Source of the DNA: Desulfonauticus sp. | Lineage (GTDB): Bacteria > Desulfobacterota > Desulfovibrionia > Desulfovibrionales > Desulfonatronovibrionaceae | Assembly (NCBI GenBank): GCA_030950395.1 | Contig: JAUZRP010000004.1 | Coordinates: 1-48,748 of the forward strand | Length of the DNA: 48,748 nucleotides | Reading direction: 5' to 3' | In this document: one piece after another, positions 1 to 8,907 of the stretch | How the letters are laid out: each line of letters begins with the position of its first letter | How positions within the stretch are numbered: position 1 is the first letter of the stretch | Program-made: the position numbers and the translations under genes | The notes under the pieces: model-generated | Told to the model about the DNA's origin: nothing | Databases searched by the model: none | Seen by the model: only the letters and a program-made list of their open reading frames with translations

Positions 1-138
1 ATGGTAATGCCAGGGGACAATACCACGTTTGTAGTAGAATTGATAGCCCCAGTAGCTATGGAAAAGGGATTGCGGTTTGCAATCCGTGAAGGTGGTAGAA
101 CAGTAGGCGCAGGCGTAGTTACAGAAATATTGGAGTAG
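1..138 (+). CDS. tuf: Elongation factor Tu, C-terminal end (partial)
   Basis: Only the last 45 residues are present; the gene begins before the window. The fragment carries the conserved C-terminal EF-Tu domain 3 motifs MVMPGD, VELIAP and [20 protein letters not shown]-Tu delivers aminoacyl-tRNA to the ribosome as a GTP complex. The stop at 136-138 lies 4 nt before rpsJ, so this copy belongs to the str-S10 operon end, the usual tuf-rpsJ junction. Whether another tuf copy exists elsewhere cannot be seen. Confidence 0.97.
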   Translation: MVMPGDNTTFVVELIAPVAMEKGLRFAIREGGRTVGAGVVTEILE

Positions 139-142
139 GAAT

Positions 143-460
143 ATGGTTACAATGAGTGGAGATAGAATTAGGATTAAATTAAGGGCATACGATTATCGTA
201 TTTTAGATAAGGCAGTGGCCGAGATTATAGATTCGGCCAAGAATACGGGGGCTAGTGTAGTAGGCCCTATCCCTTTGCCCACAAAGATACATAAAGTAAC
301 GGTAAATAGGTCTGTTCACGTGGATAAAAAATCTCGTGAACAATTTGAGGTTAGAACTCATAAGCGCCTGTTAGACATATTAGAACCAACTCAGCAGACA
401 GTGGATGCCTTGGGCAAACTTAATTTGCCAGCAGGTGTTGATGTTGAAATAAAGTTATAA
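143..460 (+). CDS. rpsJ: Ribosomal protein S10 (uS10)
   Basis: Small-subunit protein of the 30S head, also the NusE partner in antitermination. The motif [10 protein letters not shown] near the N terminus, [10 protein letters not shown] in the middle and [18 protein letters not shown] later are diagnostic. There are two possible starts, ATG at 143 and ATG at 152; the first follows a GGAG about 7 nt upstream and gives 105 residues, the second gives 102, which is also normal for the family. It is the first gene of the S10 block, between tuf and rplC. Confidence 0.98.
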   Translation: MVTMSGDRIRIKLRAYDYRILDKAVAEIIDSAKNTGASVVGPIPLPTKIHKVTVNRSVHVDKKSREQFEVRTHKRLLDILEPTQQTVDALGKLNLPAGVDVEIKL

Positions 461-472
461 GGCGAGGACAAA

Positions 473-1105
473 ATGAATAAGGGACTCGGTATAATTGGGA
501 AAAAAATAGGAACAACGAGAATTTTTGGTGAAGATGGTTCTGTGGTGCCTGTTACTGTAGTACAGGCTGGACCCTGTCCTATTATCCAAGTGAAAACAAA
601 AGAACGTGATGGTTATGAAGCTATTCAATTGGGGTTTGAGGAAATACCAGAAAAAAAAGTAAATAAACCTTTAAAAGGACATTTTGAAAAGGCTAAAAAG
701 GGTTTTTTTAGATATTTAAAAGAGTTTCGATTAGAAAATCTCAATGATCTTGATTTGGAACAGGCTATTACAGTGGAAATTTTTAAACCAGGTGAAAAGA
801 TAAGCGTGACCGGTACCTCTAAGGGAAGAGGTTTTGCTGGAGTTATGAAACGTTGGGGATTTGGTGGTCTTCCAGCATCTCACGGAGCAGAAAAAGTGCA
901 CCGTGCTCCTGGGTCTATAGGTCAGTGTGCTTTTCCCGGAAGGGTTTTTAAAGGCAAAAAAATGGCTGGTCACATGGGAAATAAACGCGTGACCTATCGC
1001 AATTTAGAGGTAGTTGGGGTTAGAGTAGAAGAAAACGTAATTTTAATTAAAGGTCAGATCCCAGGACCGAAAAATGGCTTAGTATTATTACGAAAGCAGA
1101 GTTAA
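473..1105 (+). CDS. rplC: Ribosomal protein L3 (uL3)
   Basis: Large-subunit assembly-initiator protein that reaches the peptidyl-transferase centre. The family signature is visible as [19 protein letters not shown] followed by [15 protein letters not shown] and [10 protein letters not shown], and the N terminus [13 protein letters not shown] is typical. At 210 residues it has normal length. An AGG-type ribosome binding site (aggcgagg) precedes the ATG. It sits 12 nt after rpsJ and 14 nt before rplD, the standard S10 order. Confidence 0.98.
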   Translation: MNKGLGIIGKKIGTTRIFGEDGSVVPVTVVQAGPCPIIQVKTKERDGYEAIQLGFEEIPEKKVNKPLKGHFEKAKKGFFRYLKEFRLENLNDLDLEQAITVEIFKPGEKISVTGTSKGRGFAGVMKRWGFGGLPASHGAEKVHRAPGSIGQCAFPGRVFKGKKMAGHMGNKRVTYRNLEVVGVRVEENVILIKGQIPGPKNGLVLLRKQS

Positions 1106-1119
1106 GAGGCAGAAAGAAG

Positions 1120-1740
1120 ATGATAAAGGCAAAAGTATATTCTCAAACAAATCAGGAAGTTGGAGAAATTGAATTAAGAGAAGATGTTTTTGGTCTGGAG
1201 GTTCGTCCAGAATTATTGCACTTTGTGGTGCGGGCTCATTTAGCTGCCAAAAGGCAGGGGACTGTTGGGGTAAAAAACAGGGCCAAAGTTAGAGGCGGAG
1301 GTCGCAAACCCTGGAGACAAAAAGGAACAGGTAGAGCTAGGGCAGGAAGTATTCGTTCTCCGTTGTGGAAAGGTGGGGGAGTAGTGCATGGTCCTCAGGC
1401 TAGAGATTATTCTTTTAAAGTAAATAAAAAAGTAAAAAAACTGGCTTTAAAGATGGCCGTAAGCTCTTTGTTAGCTGAAAATAGGTTGAAAATTATAGAT
1501 AAATTTGACTTTCCTGAAATTAAAACCAAAAAATTTGTAGAAATAAAAAATGGTTTAGGATTAAAAAAACCCTTGATTGTTTTGCAAGAAAGGTATAACA
1601 ACCTTGAACTTTCGGCTAGAAATGTTCCAGGGGTTACAGTTTTGTTACAGGATTTTGTTAATACCTACGAAGTATTGAGACATAAGGAATTGGTAATAGA
1701 GAAAGAAGCTATTCTTAAACTTCAGGAAAGGTTGGGTTAA
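1120..1740 (+). CDS. rplD: Ribosomal protein L4 (uL4)
   Basis: Large-subunit protein lining the exit tunnel. In E. coli it also autoregulates the S10 operon; nothing in the window shows whether that happens here. The loop motif [19 protein letters not shown] (about residues 64-82) and [13 protein letters not shown] are characteristic. The protein is 206 residues, typical of the family. Its stop is 1 nt from the rplW start, indicating translational coupling. Confidence 0.98.
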   Translation: MIKAKVYSQTNQEVGEIELREDVFGLEVRPELLHFVVRAHLAAKRQGTVGVKNRAKVRGGGRKPWRQKGTGRARAGSIRSPLWKGGGVVHGPQARDYSFKVNKKVKKLALKMAVSSLLAENRLKIIDKFDFPEIKTKKFVEIKNGLGLKKPLIVLQERYNNLELSARNVPGVTVLLQDFVNTYEVLRHKELVIEKEAILKLQERLG

Positions 1741-1741
1741 A

Positions 1742-2032
1742 ATGGATATTACACAGATAATTATTAAGCCTATTTTAACTGAAAAGAGTACTCTACTAAA
1801 GGATGGAGAGAATAAACTGACGTTTTTAGTTCATCCATCTGCCAATAAGTATCAGATTAAAAAGGCCATAGAGGAACTTTTTCAGGTAAAGGTTGAGAAG
1901 GTAAATGTTGTGCGAAAAGCGCCCAGGGTATTAAAGAGATTTGGAAGAGTAGTAGGTAAAAGGCCTGGTTTAAAAAAGGCTTATGTTACATTGGCTCCTG
2001 GGGACAAAATTGAATTTTTTGAAGGGGTTTAG
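1742..2032 (+). CDS. rplW: Ribosomal protein L23 (uL23)
   Basis: Exit-site protein of the 50S subunit that docks trigger factor and the signal recognition particle. The N-terminal [12 protein letters not shown] and central [21 protein letters not shown] segments match the family, and the length of 96 residues is normal. It starts immediately after rplD and is followed after 2 nt by rplB. Confidence 0.98.
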   Translation: MDITQIIIKPILTEKSTLLKDGENKLTFLVHPSANKYQIKKAIEELFQVKVEKVNVVRKAPRVLKRFGRVVGKRPGLKKAYVTLAPGDKIEFFEGV

Positions 2033-2034
2033 TT

Positions 2035-2862
2035 ATGGGTATTAAAAAGTTAAAACCCACATCACCGGGTAGGCGATTCCAAACAGTATCCACTTTTGAA
2101 GAAATTACCAAGACAACCCCTGAGAAGTCTTTAGTAAAGGGTTTGACCAAGAAAAGTGGGCGTAATAATTATGGGAGAGTCACCTCAAGGCGTAGGGGCG
2201 GAGGTAATAAGAGGAAGTATAGAATTATTGATTTTATCCGTAGGGATAAGTTTGGAGTACCTGCTAAAGTAGTAGCGATTGAATATGATCCTAATAGAAG
2301 TGCTCGGATTGCCTTGTTGACTTATTTGGATGGGGAGAAAAGATATATTTTAGCTCCTGTGGGATTGCAGGTAGGCGATAATGTTGTTGCTGGCACTGAT
2401 GTGGACATAAAACCAGGCAATGCTTTGCCGTTGGAGAATATTCCTGTGGGTACAGTAGTGCATAACATAGAGTTAAGCCATGGGCGAGGTGGGCAGTTGG
2501 CTCGCTCTGCCGGTACCTATGCGCAGGTTTTGGCCAAAGAGGGTAAATATGTTTTGTTAAGATTGCCTTCAGGAGAAATACGTTACGTTTTGGCTAAAAA
2601 TATGGCTACAGTTGGTCAAGTAGGCAATTTGGATCACGAAAATATTTCTATAGGAAAGGCAGGTCGGAACAGGTGGTTAGGGAGAAGACCTAAGGTAAGA
2701 GGGGTTGCGATGAATCCAGTAGATCATCCTCTTGGCGGTGGAGAAGGAAGGTCTTCTGGGGGTAGGCATCCTTGTTCTCCTTGGGGTTGGCCTACGAAGG
2801 GATATAAAACAAGAAATCCGAAGAAACAGTCTAGCAAGTTGATAGTAAAAAGGCGTAAATAA
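2035..2862 (+). CDS. rplB: Ribosomal protein L2 (uL2)
   Basis: Core 23S rRNA-binding protein needed for peptidyl-transferase activity and subunit joining. The sequence has [12 protein letters not shown] at the N terminus, [17 protein letters not shown], and the C-terminal signature [18 protein letters not shown] containing the conserved histidine. The length of 275 residues is normal. Spacing to rplW is 2 nt and to rpsS 10 nt. Confidence 0.99.
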   Translation: MGIKKLKPTSPGRRFQTVSTFEEITKTTPEKSLVKGLTKKSGRNNYGRVTSRRRGGGNKRKYRIIDFIRRDKFGVPAKVVAIEYDPNRSARIALLTYLDGEKRYILAPVGLQVGDNVVAGTDVDIKPGNALPLENIPVGTVVHNIELSHGRGGQLARSAGTYAQVLAKEGKYVLLRLPSGEIRYVLAKNMATVGQVGNLDHENISIGKAGRNRWLGRRPKVRGVAMNPVDHPLGGGEGRSSGGRHPCSPWGWPTKGYKTRNPKKQSSKLIVKRRK

Positions 2863-2872
2863 GAGGTGAGGT

Positions 2873-3160
2873 ATGCCTAGATCTTTAAAGAAAGGTCCTT
2901 TTGTTGACGATCATTTGTGGAAGAAAGTTGAAAAAGCCAGGCAGGAAAAGAGTAAAAAGGTGATTAAGACCTGGTCTAGGAGATCTACAATTGTTCCTGA
3001 GATGGTGGGGTTGACGTTTGCGGTACATAATGGACGCAAGTTTATACCTGTTTTTGTGACAGAAAATATGGTTGGCCATAAGTTAGGAGAATTTGCTCCC
3101 ACCCGTACTTATTATGGGCATGCTGTAGATAAAAAAAGTAAGGGTAAGGGTAAAAAATAA
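2873..3160 (+). CDS. rpsS: Ribosomal protein S19 (uS19)
   Basis: 30S head protein contacting S13 and the A-site finger. The N-terminal [15 protein letters not shown], the middle [16 protein letters not shown], and [14 protein letters not shown] near the end are the family signature. It has 95 residues with a lysine/glycine-rich tail. A GAGGTGAGG ribosome binding site precedes the ATG. Confidence 0.98.
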   Translation: MPRSLKKGPFVDDHLWKKVEKARQEKSKKVIKTWSRRSTIVPEMVGLTFAVHNGRKFIPVFVTENMVGHKLGEFAPTRTYYGHAVDKKSKGKGKK

Positions 3161-3177
3161 AAAAAGGGTAACGGATT

Positions 3178-3510
3178 ATGGAAGTTAAAGCTGTTGCTAA
3201 ACACGTAAGAATTTCGCCTAGAAAAGCTAGGCTGGTGGCAGAATTGGTAAAGAATAAGCCAATAGAAGATGCTTTAAATATTTTAAAATTTACACCCAAA
3301 AAGGCAGCCAGATTGATAGAAAAGGTGTTAAGCTCTGCTATAGCTAATGCAGAGAACAATACCAGTCTGGATATAGACAACCTTTACGTTAAGAGGGTTA
3401 TTATTGACGAGGGTCCAACCATGAAAAGGATAAAGCCATACGCTATGGGAAGAGCTTTTTATATTCGTAAGAGGACCAGTCACATAACTGTTATAGTAGA
3501 TGAAGCATAG
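3178..3510 (+). CDS. rplV: Ribosomal protein L22 (uL22)
   Basis: 50S protein with a beta-hairpin lining the exit tunnel. [19 protein letters not shown] at the N terminus and [23 protein letters not shown] at the C terminus (the hairpin and its base) identify it. The length of 110 residues is normal. Its TAG overlaps the AGGAGG sequence that serves the following TTG-initiated rpsC. Confidence 0.98.
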   Translation: MEVKAVAKHVRISPRKARLVAELVKNKPIEDALNILKFTPKKAARLIEKVLSSAIANAENNTSLDIDNLYVKRVIIDEGPTMKRIKPYAMGRAFYIRKRTSHITVIVDEA

Positions 3511-3521
3511 GAGGTCATGTT

Positions 3522-4157
3522 TTGGGTCAAAAAGTACATCCATACGGTTTTAGGTTAGGTTATACTAAGAATTGGTTGTCCCGTTGGTATGCAAAAGGTG
3601 ATTATCCTCGTTTTGTATATGAGGATAAAAATATCAGGAAGTTCGTAAAGGACAAACTTTATCATGCTGGAGTCTCTAAAATAGAGATAGAGCGGGCAGC
3701 AGATAAGGTAAGGGTGATTATTTATACCGCTAGGCCTGGTATTGTGATTGGTCGTAAGGGAGTGGAGATAGAAAATCTCCGTAAAGAATTACAGAATAAG
3801 TTTAAAAGAGAATTTAATATTGAAGTTTTGGAAGTAAAACGGCCAGAAACAGATGCTCAGTTGGTAGCTGAAAGTGTAGCTCTGCAGTTGGAGAGAAGGA
3901 TTGCCTTTAGAAGGGCTATGAAAAGGGCTATAGGTTTGGCTACTAAATTTGGAGTAGGTGGTATTAAGGTCTCTTGTGCAGGAAGGTTAGGGGGAGCGGA
4001 AATTGCACGTACAGAATGGCAAAGAGAAGGTAGAGTTCCTTTGCAAACCTTACGTGCAGATATAGATTATGGTTTTGCTATAGCTAAAACTACTTATGGT
4101 GTTATAGGGGTTAAGGTTTGGATTTATAAGGGTGATATTTTAGATGAGGTAAACTAA
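3522..4157 (+). CDS. rpsC: Ribosomal protein S3 (uS3), TTG start
   Basis: 30S protein at the mRNA entry channel with a KH domain. The N-terminal [17 protein letters not shown], the KH motif [19 protein letters not shown] and the C-terminal [12 protein letters not shown] are all present, over a usual length of 211 residues. The only start that preserves GQKVHP is TTG at 3522, preceded by AGGAGG; the nearby ATG at 3517 is out of frame. Confidence 0.98.
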   Translation: MGQKVHPYGFRLGYTKNWLSRWYAKGDYPRFVYEDKNIRKFVKDKLYHAGVSKIEIERAADKVRVIIYTARPGIVIGRKGVEIENLRKELQNKFKREFNIEVLEVKRPETDAQLVAESVALQLERRIAFRRAMKRAIGLATKFGVGGIKVSCAGRLGGAEIARTEWQREGRVPLQTLRADIDYGFAIAKTTYGVIGVKVWIYKGDILDEVN

Positions 4158-4158
4158 G

Positions 4159-4569
4159 ATGCTCAGTCCAAAAAGAGTTAAGTATCGTAAACAGCAAAAG
4201 GGTAGATTGCGCGGTAAGGCTTACCGTGGAAATAAAGTCAGTTTTGGGGATGTTGGGTTAAAGGCTTTGGAGCATGGCAAGTTGACCAGTCAGCAGATAG
4301 AAGCTGCTCGTGTAGCGATGATTAGGCATATCCGTAGGGGTGGAAAAATTTTTATTAGGGTATTCCCTGATAAACCCATTACAGCTAAGCCTGCTGAGAC
4401 AAGGCAGGGTAGTGGTAAAGGTTCTCCTGTCGGTTGGTGTGCTCCTGTAAAACCAGGTAAGATTTTATATGAAATAAGAGGGGTTAATTTGGAATTAGCC
4501 AAAGAGGCTTTGCGTAGGGCTTCTTATAAACTACCCATTAAAACTGCGATAGTGGTTAAGGAGATGTAG
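4159..4569 (+). CDS. rplP: Ribosomal protein L16 (uL16)
   Basis: 50S protein that helps organise the A site. [16 protein letters not shown], then [37 protein letters not shown] and the end [11 protein letters not shown] match the family. It has 136 residues. It starts 1 nt after the rpsC stop and is followed 2 nt later by the GTG-started rpmC. Confidence 0.98.
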   Translation: MLSPKRVKYRKQQKGRLRGKAYRGNKVSFGDVGLKALEHGKLTSQQIEAARVAMIRHIRRGGKIFIRVFPDKPITAKPAETRQGSGKGSPVGWCAPVKPGKILYEIRGVNLELAKEALRRASYKLPIKTAIVVKEM

Positions 4570-4571
4570 AA

Positions 4572-4781
4572 GTGAAAGCCAAAGAATTGCGTTCATTAGC
4601 AGTAGGTGATTTGCATAAGAAGCTAGCTGAGTTTAGGCGGGAATTGTTTAATTTGCGTTTTCAACACGCTACAGCTCAGCTAGAAAATACTCAGCGTATT
4701 CCCCAGGTCAAAAGAGATATAGCTAGAGTTTTAACTATATTACGTGAAAAAGAGTTGGAGTCTCAAAATGCGAGCAAATAG
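4572..4781 (+). CDS. rpmC: Ribosomal protein L29 (uL29), GTG start
   Basis: Small two-helix 50S protein near the exit site. MKAKELRSLAVGDLHKKL followed by ELFNLRFQHATAQLENTQRI is the usual pattern, over 69 residues. Translation starts at GTG 4572; the GGAG within the end of rplP serves as the ribosome binding site. Its last 14 nt overlap the start of rpsQ. Confidence 0.97.
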   Translation: MKAKELRSLAVGDLHKKLAEFRRELFNLRFQHATAQLENTQRIPQVKRDIARVLTILREKELESQNASK

Positions 4782-5019
4782 GCGTAAATTGATTGGTGTC
4801 GTGGTAAGCGACAAAAATGAAAAGACTATTGTAGTTAAAGTGGAGAGGTTGGTAAAACATCCTTTGTTAAAAAAGTACATTAAAAAGAGAAAGAAGTTTA
4901 TGGCTCATGACCCGAGCAATGAGTGTAAGGTGGGGGATAAGGTAGAGATTATAGAGTCTAGACCTCTTAGTGCCCGCAAACGCTGGCATTTGGTGCGGAT
5001 CATAGAAAAAGCTAAGTAG
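4768..5019 (+). CDS. rpsQ: Ribosomal protein S17 (uS17)
   Basis: 16S rRNA-binding OB-fold protein. The reading frame is open from a GTG at 4744, but the ATG at 4768 (MRANRRKLIGVVVSDKNEK) has a TTGGAG seven nt upstream and matches the usual N terminus, giving 83 residues. KTIVVKVERLVKHPLLKKY and the C-terminal ESRPLSARKRWHLVRI are diagnostic. It overlaps the end of rpmC by 14 nt, which implies translational coupling. Confidence 0.95.
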   Translation: MRANRRKLIGVVVSDKNEKTIVVKVERLVKHPLLKKYIKKRKKFMAHDPSNECKVGDKVEIIESRPLSARKRWHLVRIIEKAK

Positions 5020-5032
5020 TGAGGGGTAGGCA

Positions 5033-5401
5033 ATGATACAGGTGGAAAGTAAACTAGAGGTAGCAGATAATTCTGGGGCCAAGAAAGTTGCGTGTATAAA
5101 AGTTCTTGGCGGCACAAGAAGGAGATATGCAAGCCTAGGTGATGTTATAGTTGTTTCGGTGAAAGAAGCTATACCTCACTCCAAGGTAAAAAAAGGTGAG
5201 GTATATAAGGCAGTAGTAGTAAGGACCAAAAAGGAAGTAGGTCGTCCTGATGGTTCTTACATTCGTTTTGATGAAAATGCTGCTGTATTGTTGAATAAAA
5301 ATTTGGAGCCTATAGGGACACGTATTTTTGGGCCTATAGGTAGGGAACTTAGAAGTAAAAATTTTATGAAAATTGTATCTTTAGCTCCTGAGGTACTGTA
5401 A
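5033..5401 (+). CDS. rplN: Ribosomal protein L14 (uL14)
   Basis: 50S protein at the subunit interface. [19 protein letters not shown] at the N terminus and [20 protein letters not shown] with FGPIGRELR near the end are the family signature. The length of 122 residues is exactly usual. It is preceded by GAGGGG and ends 1 nt before rplX. Confidence 0.98.
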   Translation: MIQVESKLEVADNSGAKKVACIKVLGGTRRRYASLGDVIVVSVKEAIPHSKVKKGEVYKAVVVRTKKEVGRPDGSYIRFDENAAVLLNKNLEPIGTRIFGPIGRELRSKNFMKIVSLAPEVL

Positions 5402-5402
5402 G

Positions 5403-5732
5403 ATGGCACAAAAAATATTGGTCAATGATAAGGTAATGGTTATAGCTGGTAAGGAAAAGGACAAGGTCGGTAAAGTATTAAAGGTTTTAAGAGATAAGAA
5501 TAAGGTTATTGTAGAGGGTGTTAATAAAGTGAAGCGTCACGTAAAGCCTAATCCTTATCGAAATGAACCGGGTGGCATTGTGGAAAAGGAAGCTCCTATT
5601 CATATTTCGAATGTGGCTTTACTCTGTGACGCGTGTGCAAAGCCGACCAGAGTGGGGTTTAAGTTTACTGAGGATGGGAAAAAGGTTCGTTTTTGTAAAA
5701 AATGTAAAGAAGTAATTAGTAAGGTGCAGTAA
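5403..5732 (+). CDS. rplX: Ribosomal protein L24 (uL24) with C-terminal zinc-ribbon-like cysteines
   Basis: Assembly-initiating 50S protein. The KOW motif [19 protein letters not shown] lies at residues 7-25, and [14 protein letters not shown] follows. The C-terminal part contains CDAC and, after [14 protein letters not shown]: two CxxC pairs that may form a zinc ribbon, as in many bacterial L24 proteins. It has 109 residues. The stop shares its last base with the rplE ATG (TAATG). Confidence 0.97.
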   Translation: MAQKILVNDKVMVIAGKEKDKVGKVLKVLRDKNKVIVEGVNKVKRHVKPNPYRNEPGGIVEKEAPIHISNVALLCDACAKPTRVGFKFTEDGKKVRFCKKCKEVISKVQ

Positions 5733-6271
5733 TGATGAGGTTAGAAGAATTATATAAAGAAAAGGTCGTTCCTCATTTGATGAAAGAGTTTGGTTATAAG
5801 TCTCCTATGGAGGTGCCCAGAATTGAAAAAGTATCTTTAAATATGGGACTGGGAGAAGGGAGTCAAAATAACAAGTTGATTCAGGAAGCTGTACAGGAGT
5901 TGACTTTTATTGCTGGCCAAAAGGCAGTGATTACCCGTGCCAAAAAGTCTATAGCTGGTTTTAAATTAAGAGAAGGTCAGCCCATTGGGGTAAGGGTTAC
6001 TTTACGTCGAGAGAGAATGTGGGCTTTTTTGGATAAGTTGTTTAACGTAGCTTTACCTCGGGTTAGAGACTTTAGGGGTATTCCTGATAGAGGGTTTGAC
6101 GGGCGAGGTAATTTTACATTGGGTATAAGGGAGCATACTATTTTTCCTGAAGTGGATTTGGATAAGGTGGAGCGGGTAAAAGGAATGAATGTTACTATTG
6201 TAACAAGTGCAAAGACAGATAAAGAAGGCAAGATGCTTTTAGATATGTTGGGCTTGCCTTTTAAGAAGTAA
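5732..6271 (+). CDS. rplE: Ribosomal protein L5 (uL5)
   Basis: 5S rRNA-binding protein of the 50S central protuberance. [15 protein letters not shown], then [39 protein letters not shown] and [14 protein letters not shown] are conserved blocks. The length of 179 residues is normal. Two adjacent ATG codons at 5732 and 5735 could both start; the first overlaps the rplX stop by one base. Confidence 0.98.
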   Translation: MMRLEELYKEKVVPHLMKEFGYKSPMEVPRIEKVSLNMGLGEGSQNNKLIQEAVQELTFIAGQKAVITRAKKSIAGFKLREGQPIGVRVTLRRERMWAFLDKLFNVALPRVRDFRGIPDRGFDGRGNFTLGIREHTIFPEVDLDKVERVKGMNVTIVTSAKTDKEGKMLLDMLGLPFKK

Positions 6272-6284
6272 GGAGGAATATTCT

Positions 6285-6470
6285 GTGGCGCGCAAAGCTT
6301 TAATGGTCAAGGCACAAAGAAAGCCAAAATTTTCTACTCGTAAGTATAATCGTTGTCCGCTCTGTGGCAGGTCAAGGGCTTTTTTGAGAAGGTTTGGTGT
6401 TTGTCGTATTTGTTTTAGGAATATGGCATTGGCGGGTGAATTGCCAGGTGTAAGAAAATCAAGTTGGTAA
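6285..6470 (+). CDS. rpsN: Ribosomal protein S14 (uS14), short zinc-binding type, GTG start
   Basis: 30S head protein. With 61 residues and the motif [20 protein letters not shown] (C24, C27, C40, C43) it belongs to the short, zinc-containing S14 type. The start is GTG at 6285, behind a strong AAGGAGGA. It lies between rplE and rpsH as in the standard spc operon. Confidence 0.97.
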   Translation: MARKALMVKAQRKPKFSTRKYNRCPLCGRSRAFLRRFGVCRICFRNMALAGELPGVRKSSW

Positions 6471-6481
6471 GGAGTGGAGAT

Positions 6482-6865
6482 ATGCAATTAAGTGATCCTA
6501 TTGCTGATTTATTGACCCGTATCAGGAATGCTCATTTGGCTAGGCATAAAGAAGTGGTGGTCCCTGCCAGTAAGTTAAAGGCAGAAATTTTGCGAATTTT
6601 AAAAGAAGAAGGTTTTATTCAGGACTATCTAGAAGAGGACAAAACTTTGAAAGTCTATCTTAAGTATTACCAAGGGAAGCCTGTAATTAAGGGGTTAAAA
6701 AAGATTAGCAAACCTAGTCGGAGGATATACGTAAAGGCCAAAGAAATTCCTATTGTTAGAAATGGATTAGGTATAGCTATTTTATCTACTTCTCAGGGTA
6801 TTTTGGAAGGCAGACAGGCCAGGAAAAGCAATGTTGGTGGTGAATTAATTTGTGAGGTTTGGTAG
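6482..6865 (+). CDS. rpsH: Ribosomal protein S8 (uS8)
   Basis: 16S rRNA-binding protein of the 30S platform; in E. coli it is the spc operon repressor. The sequence begins QLSDPIADLLTRIRNAHLA and ends with GLGIAILSTSQGILEGRQA followed by GGELICEVW, both diagnostic. A GTG at 6464 in the same frame gives a longer protein, but the ATG at 6482 has AAGGAGTGGAG just upstream and gives the normal 127 residues. Confidence 0.97.
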   Translation: MQLSDPIADLLTRIRNAHLARHKEVVVPASKLKAEILRILKEEGFIQDYLEEDKTLKVYLKYYQGKPVIKGLKKISKPSRRIYVKAKEIPIVRNGLGIAILSTSQGILEGRQARKSNVGGELICEVW

Positions 6866-6874
6866 GAGTTTGTT

Positions 6875-7411
6875 ATGTCAAGAATTGGAAAGAGACCAAT
6901 TTCTTTACCAAAAGGGGTAGAGGTAAGTTTTAGGCCAGATGGAATTAAAGTGAAGGGCCCTAAGGGAGAACTTAAACTCCCTAATCATTCCAAGATTACT
7001 TATCGTGAAGAAGACGGTAAAATTTTTGTAGAAAGGGTGGATGATTCAAGGGTTGCTAAAGAACAGCATGGTTTGAGGCGCACTCTTCTTTATAATGCGG
7101 TTGTTGGGGTGAGTGAAGGGTTTAAAAAGACTTTAGAAGTGATTGGTGTGGGCTACAAAGTGGCTGTTAAGGGGAACAAAATAGAGTTAAATGTGGGGTA
7201 TTCACATCCTGTTTTGATGGAGTTGCCCAAGGATTTGAGTGCGCAGGTAGAGGGAAACAAGTTAACTATTTCTGGCATCAATAAGGAAAAGGTGGGGGAA
7301 TATGCGGCCAGGATTAGGCGTGTGCGTCCTCCAGAACCTTATAAAGGTAAGGGAATTAAATATTTGGATGAACAAATTAGACGTAAAGCTGGTAAAACTG
7401 GTAAGAAATAG
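6875..7411 (+). CDS. rplF: Ribosomal protein L6 (uL6)
   Basis: 50S protein near the factor-binding site. [16 protein letters not shown] at the start, [17 protein letters not shown], the [20 protein letters not shown] block and the C-terminal signature [17 protein letters not shown] identify it. The length of 178 residues is normal. It is 9 nt after rpsH. Confidence 0.98.
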   Translation: MSRIGKRPISLPKGVEVSFRPDGIKVKGPKGELKLPNHSKITYREEDGKIFVERVDDSRVAKEQHGLRRTLLYNAVVGVSEGFKKTLEVIGVGYKVAVKGNKIELNVGYSHPVLMELPKDLSAQVEGNKLTISGINKEKVGEYAARIRRVRPPEPYKGKGIKYLDEQIRRKAGKTGKK

Positions 7412-7422
7412 TAGGTGGGACA

Positions 7423-7770
7423 ATGAAAAAAACTAGAAGAGAAGCCAGATTTAAAAGAAAAATACGTATTAGAAAAAAAATTAAGGGCACAGCTGAAAGA
7501 CCACGTTTGGTGGTGTTTCGTTCCAATCGTTATATTTATGCTCAAGTGGTAGATGATGTAGAAGGCAAGGTGTTGTTTTCTTACAGTTCTTTAGCGATGG
7601 ATAGAGCCAAGTTGACAAAAGAAGTTGCTAGAGAGGTGGGGTTAAAAGTAGCTGAAATGGCTAAATCGAGACAAATTACAAAAGTAGTTTTTGATAGAAA
7701 TGGTTATTTGTATCATGGTAGGGTAAAGGCCTTGGCTGATGGTGCCAGAGAGGGTGGATTAAAATTTTAA
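7423..7770 (+). CDS. rplR: Ribosomal protein L18 (uL18)
   Basis: 5S rRNA-binding protein. It has the basic N terminus [18 protein letters not shown] and then [20 protein letters not shown] and [20 protein letters not shown] with AREGGLKF at the end. It has 115 residues, typical of the family. It is 11 nt after rplF and 11 nt before rpsE. Confidence 0.98.
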   Translation: MKKTRREARFKRKIRIRKKIKGTAERPRLVVFRSNRYIYAQVVDDVEGKVLFSYSSLAMDRAKLTKEVAREVGLKVAEMAKSRQITKVVFDRNGYLYHGRVKALADGAREGGLKF

Positions 7771-7781
7771 GAGGGTGATCA

Positions 7782-8276
7782 ATGGAAAAGGAAAACAAAG
7801 GGTTAGAGTTTATAGAAAAGATAGTTTATCTCAATCGGGTTGCAAAGGTAGTAAAAGGTGGTAGAAGGTTTAGTTTTAGTGCTCTGGTGGTAGTAGGTGA
7901 TGGTAAGGGAAAGCTTGGATACGGGCTAGGAAAAGCTAATCAGGTCCCTGATGCTATTCGTAAAGCCACTGATAGAGCCAAAAGAAATTTGTTCAATATT
8001 CCTTTACATGGTACTACCATTCCTTTTCAGGTGATAGGAGAGTATTGTTCTAGTAGAGTGTTATTAAAACCTGCTAGTCCTGGTACAGGTATTATTGCTG
8101 GTGGTACTGTGCGAGCAGTGTTAGAAGTTTTAGGCATTAAGGACGTGTTGACTAAATCTTTGGGAAGCAATAACCCTCATAATGTATTAAAGGCCACTAT
8201 TCAGGGACTGCAAGAGCTTGTAACTCCAGAGGAAGTAAGTTTGATGAGGGGTAAGAAAGTTAGGTTGGTGAAATAG
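7782..8276 (+). CDS. rpsE: Ribosomal protein S5 (uS5)
   Basis: 30S protein at the mRNA entrance that contributes to decoding fidelity. The double-stranded-RNA-like block [20 protein letters not shown] with [20 protein letters not shown] is conserved, as is [20 protein letters not shown]. Length is 164 residues. The ATG follows a GAGGGTGATC ribosome binding site. Confidence 0.98.
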   Translation: MEKENKGLEFIEKIVYLNRVAKVVKGGRRFSFSALVVVGDGKGKLGYGLGKANQVPDAIRKATDRAKRNLFNIPLHGTTIPFQVIGEYCSSRVLLKPASPGTGIIAGGTVRAVLEVLGIKDVLTKSLGSNNPHNVLKATIQGLQELVTPEEVSLMRGKKVRLVK

Positions 8277-8287
8277 GAGTGGTTGTT

Positions 8288-8458
8288 ATGATTAAAGTAA
8301 AATTAAAGAGGAGTTTAATTGGTCTTAAGCCAAAACAAAGAAAAACCATCAAAGCTTTAGGTTTAAGGAAAATTAACCAGATTAAAGAATTGCCTGATAA
8401 CGATGCTGTCCGAGGTATGATTAAGAAAGTTCAAATTTTTGTAGAGGTGGTGGAGTAA
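8288..8458 (+). CDS. rpmD: Ribosomal protein L30 (uL30)
   Basis: A 56-residue gene between rpsE and rplO. The translation contains KVKLKRSLIGLKPKQRKT, then LGLRKINQIKELPDN and the C-terminal MIKKVQIFVEVVE, which is the L30 pattern of a single beta-alpha-beta fold ending in KV..LVEV. The ATG at 8288 lies behind AGGAGTGG. Position between S5 and L15 confirms the call. L30 is absent from some bacteria, so its presence is worth recording. Confidence 0.95.
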   Translation: MIKVKLKRSLIGLKPKQRKTIKALGLRKINQIKELPDNDAVRGMIKKVQIFVEVVE

Positions 8459-8459
8459 A

Positions 8460-8906
8460 ATGAATTTACACGAATTATATCCTTTTGAGCATGAACGCAA
8501 AAACAAAAAGCGTGTAGGCCGTGGTGACGGTAGTGGGCATGGGGGTACTTCTTGTAGAGGTCATAAAGGACAAAAGTCTAGAAGTGGAGGCAAGGTAGCC
8601 CGTTGGTTTGAGGGCGGACAAATGCCTCTGCAAAGAAGATTGCCCAAACGCGGATTTACCAATATTTTTAAAACCAGGTATGGGATAGTAAACGTTGGAG
8701 CTTTGGTAGAAAAATTTGAGGATAAAGCAGAGATAAGCATAGAAGATATTTATGCGAGTGGTTTGGTAAAAAAGTCATTGCCTGTTAAGGTGTTAGGGGT
8801 TGGAGAAATAACTAAGCCCATCAAAATCACTGCTCATAAGTTTAGTAAGAGTGCTAAAGAAAAGATAGAAAAAGCAGGTGGCAGTATAACTCAATTGGAA
8901 GGTTAA
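8460..8906 (+). CDS. rplO: Ribosomal protein L15 (uL15)
   Basis: Late-assembly 50S protein. The glycine-rich N-terminal extension KKRVGRGDGSGHGGTSCRGH and GQKSRSGGKVARWFEGGQMP are unmistakable, and the C-terminal domain ends with EKAGGSITQLEG. It has 148 residues. It begins 1 nt after the rpmD stop and ends 1 nt before secY. Confidence 0.98.
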   Translation: MNLHELYPFEHERKNKKRVGRGDGSGHGGTSCRGHKGQKSRSGGKVARWFEGGQMPLQRRLPKRGFTNIFKTRYGIVNVGALVEKFEDKAEISIEDIYASGLVKKSLPVKVLGVGEITKPIKITAHKFSKSAKEKIEKAGGSITQLEG

Positions 8907-8907
8907 A

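Noticed and set aside
3042-3380. Minus-strand open frame of 112 codons opposite rpsS/rplV
   Set aside because: Antisense to two certain ribosomal genes in one operon.
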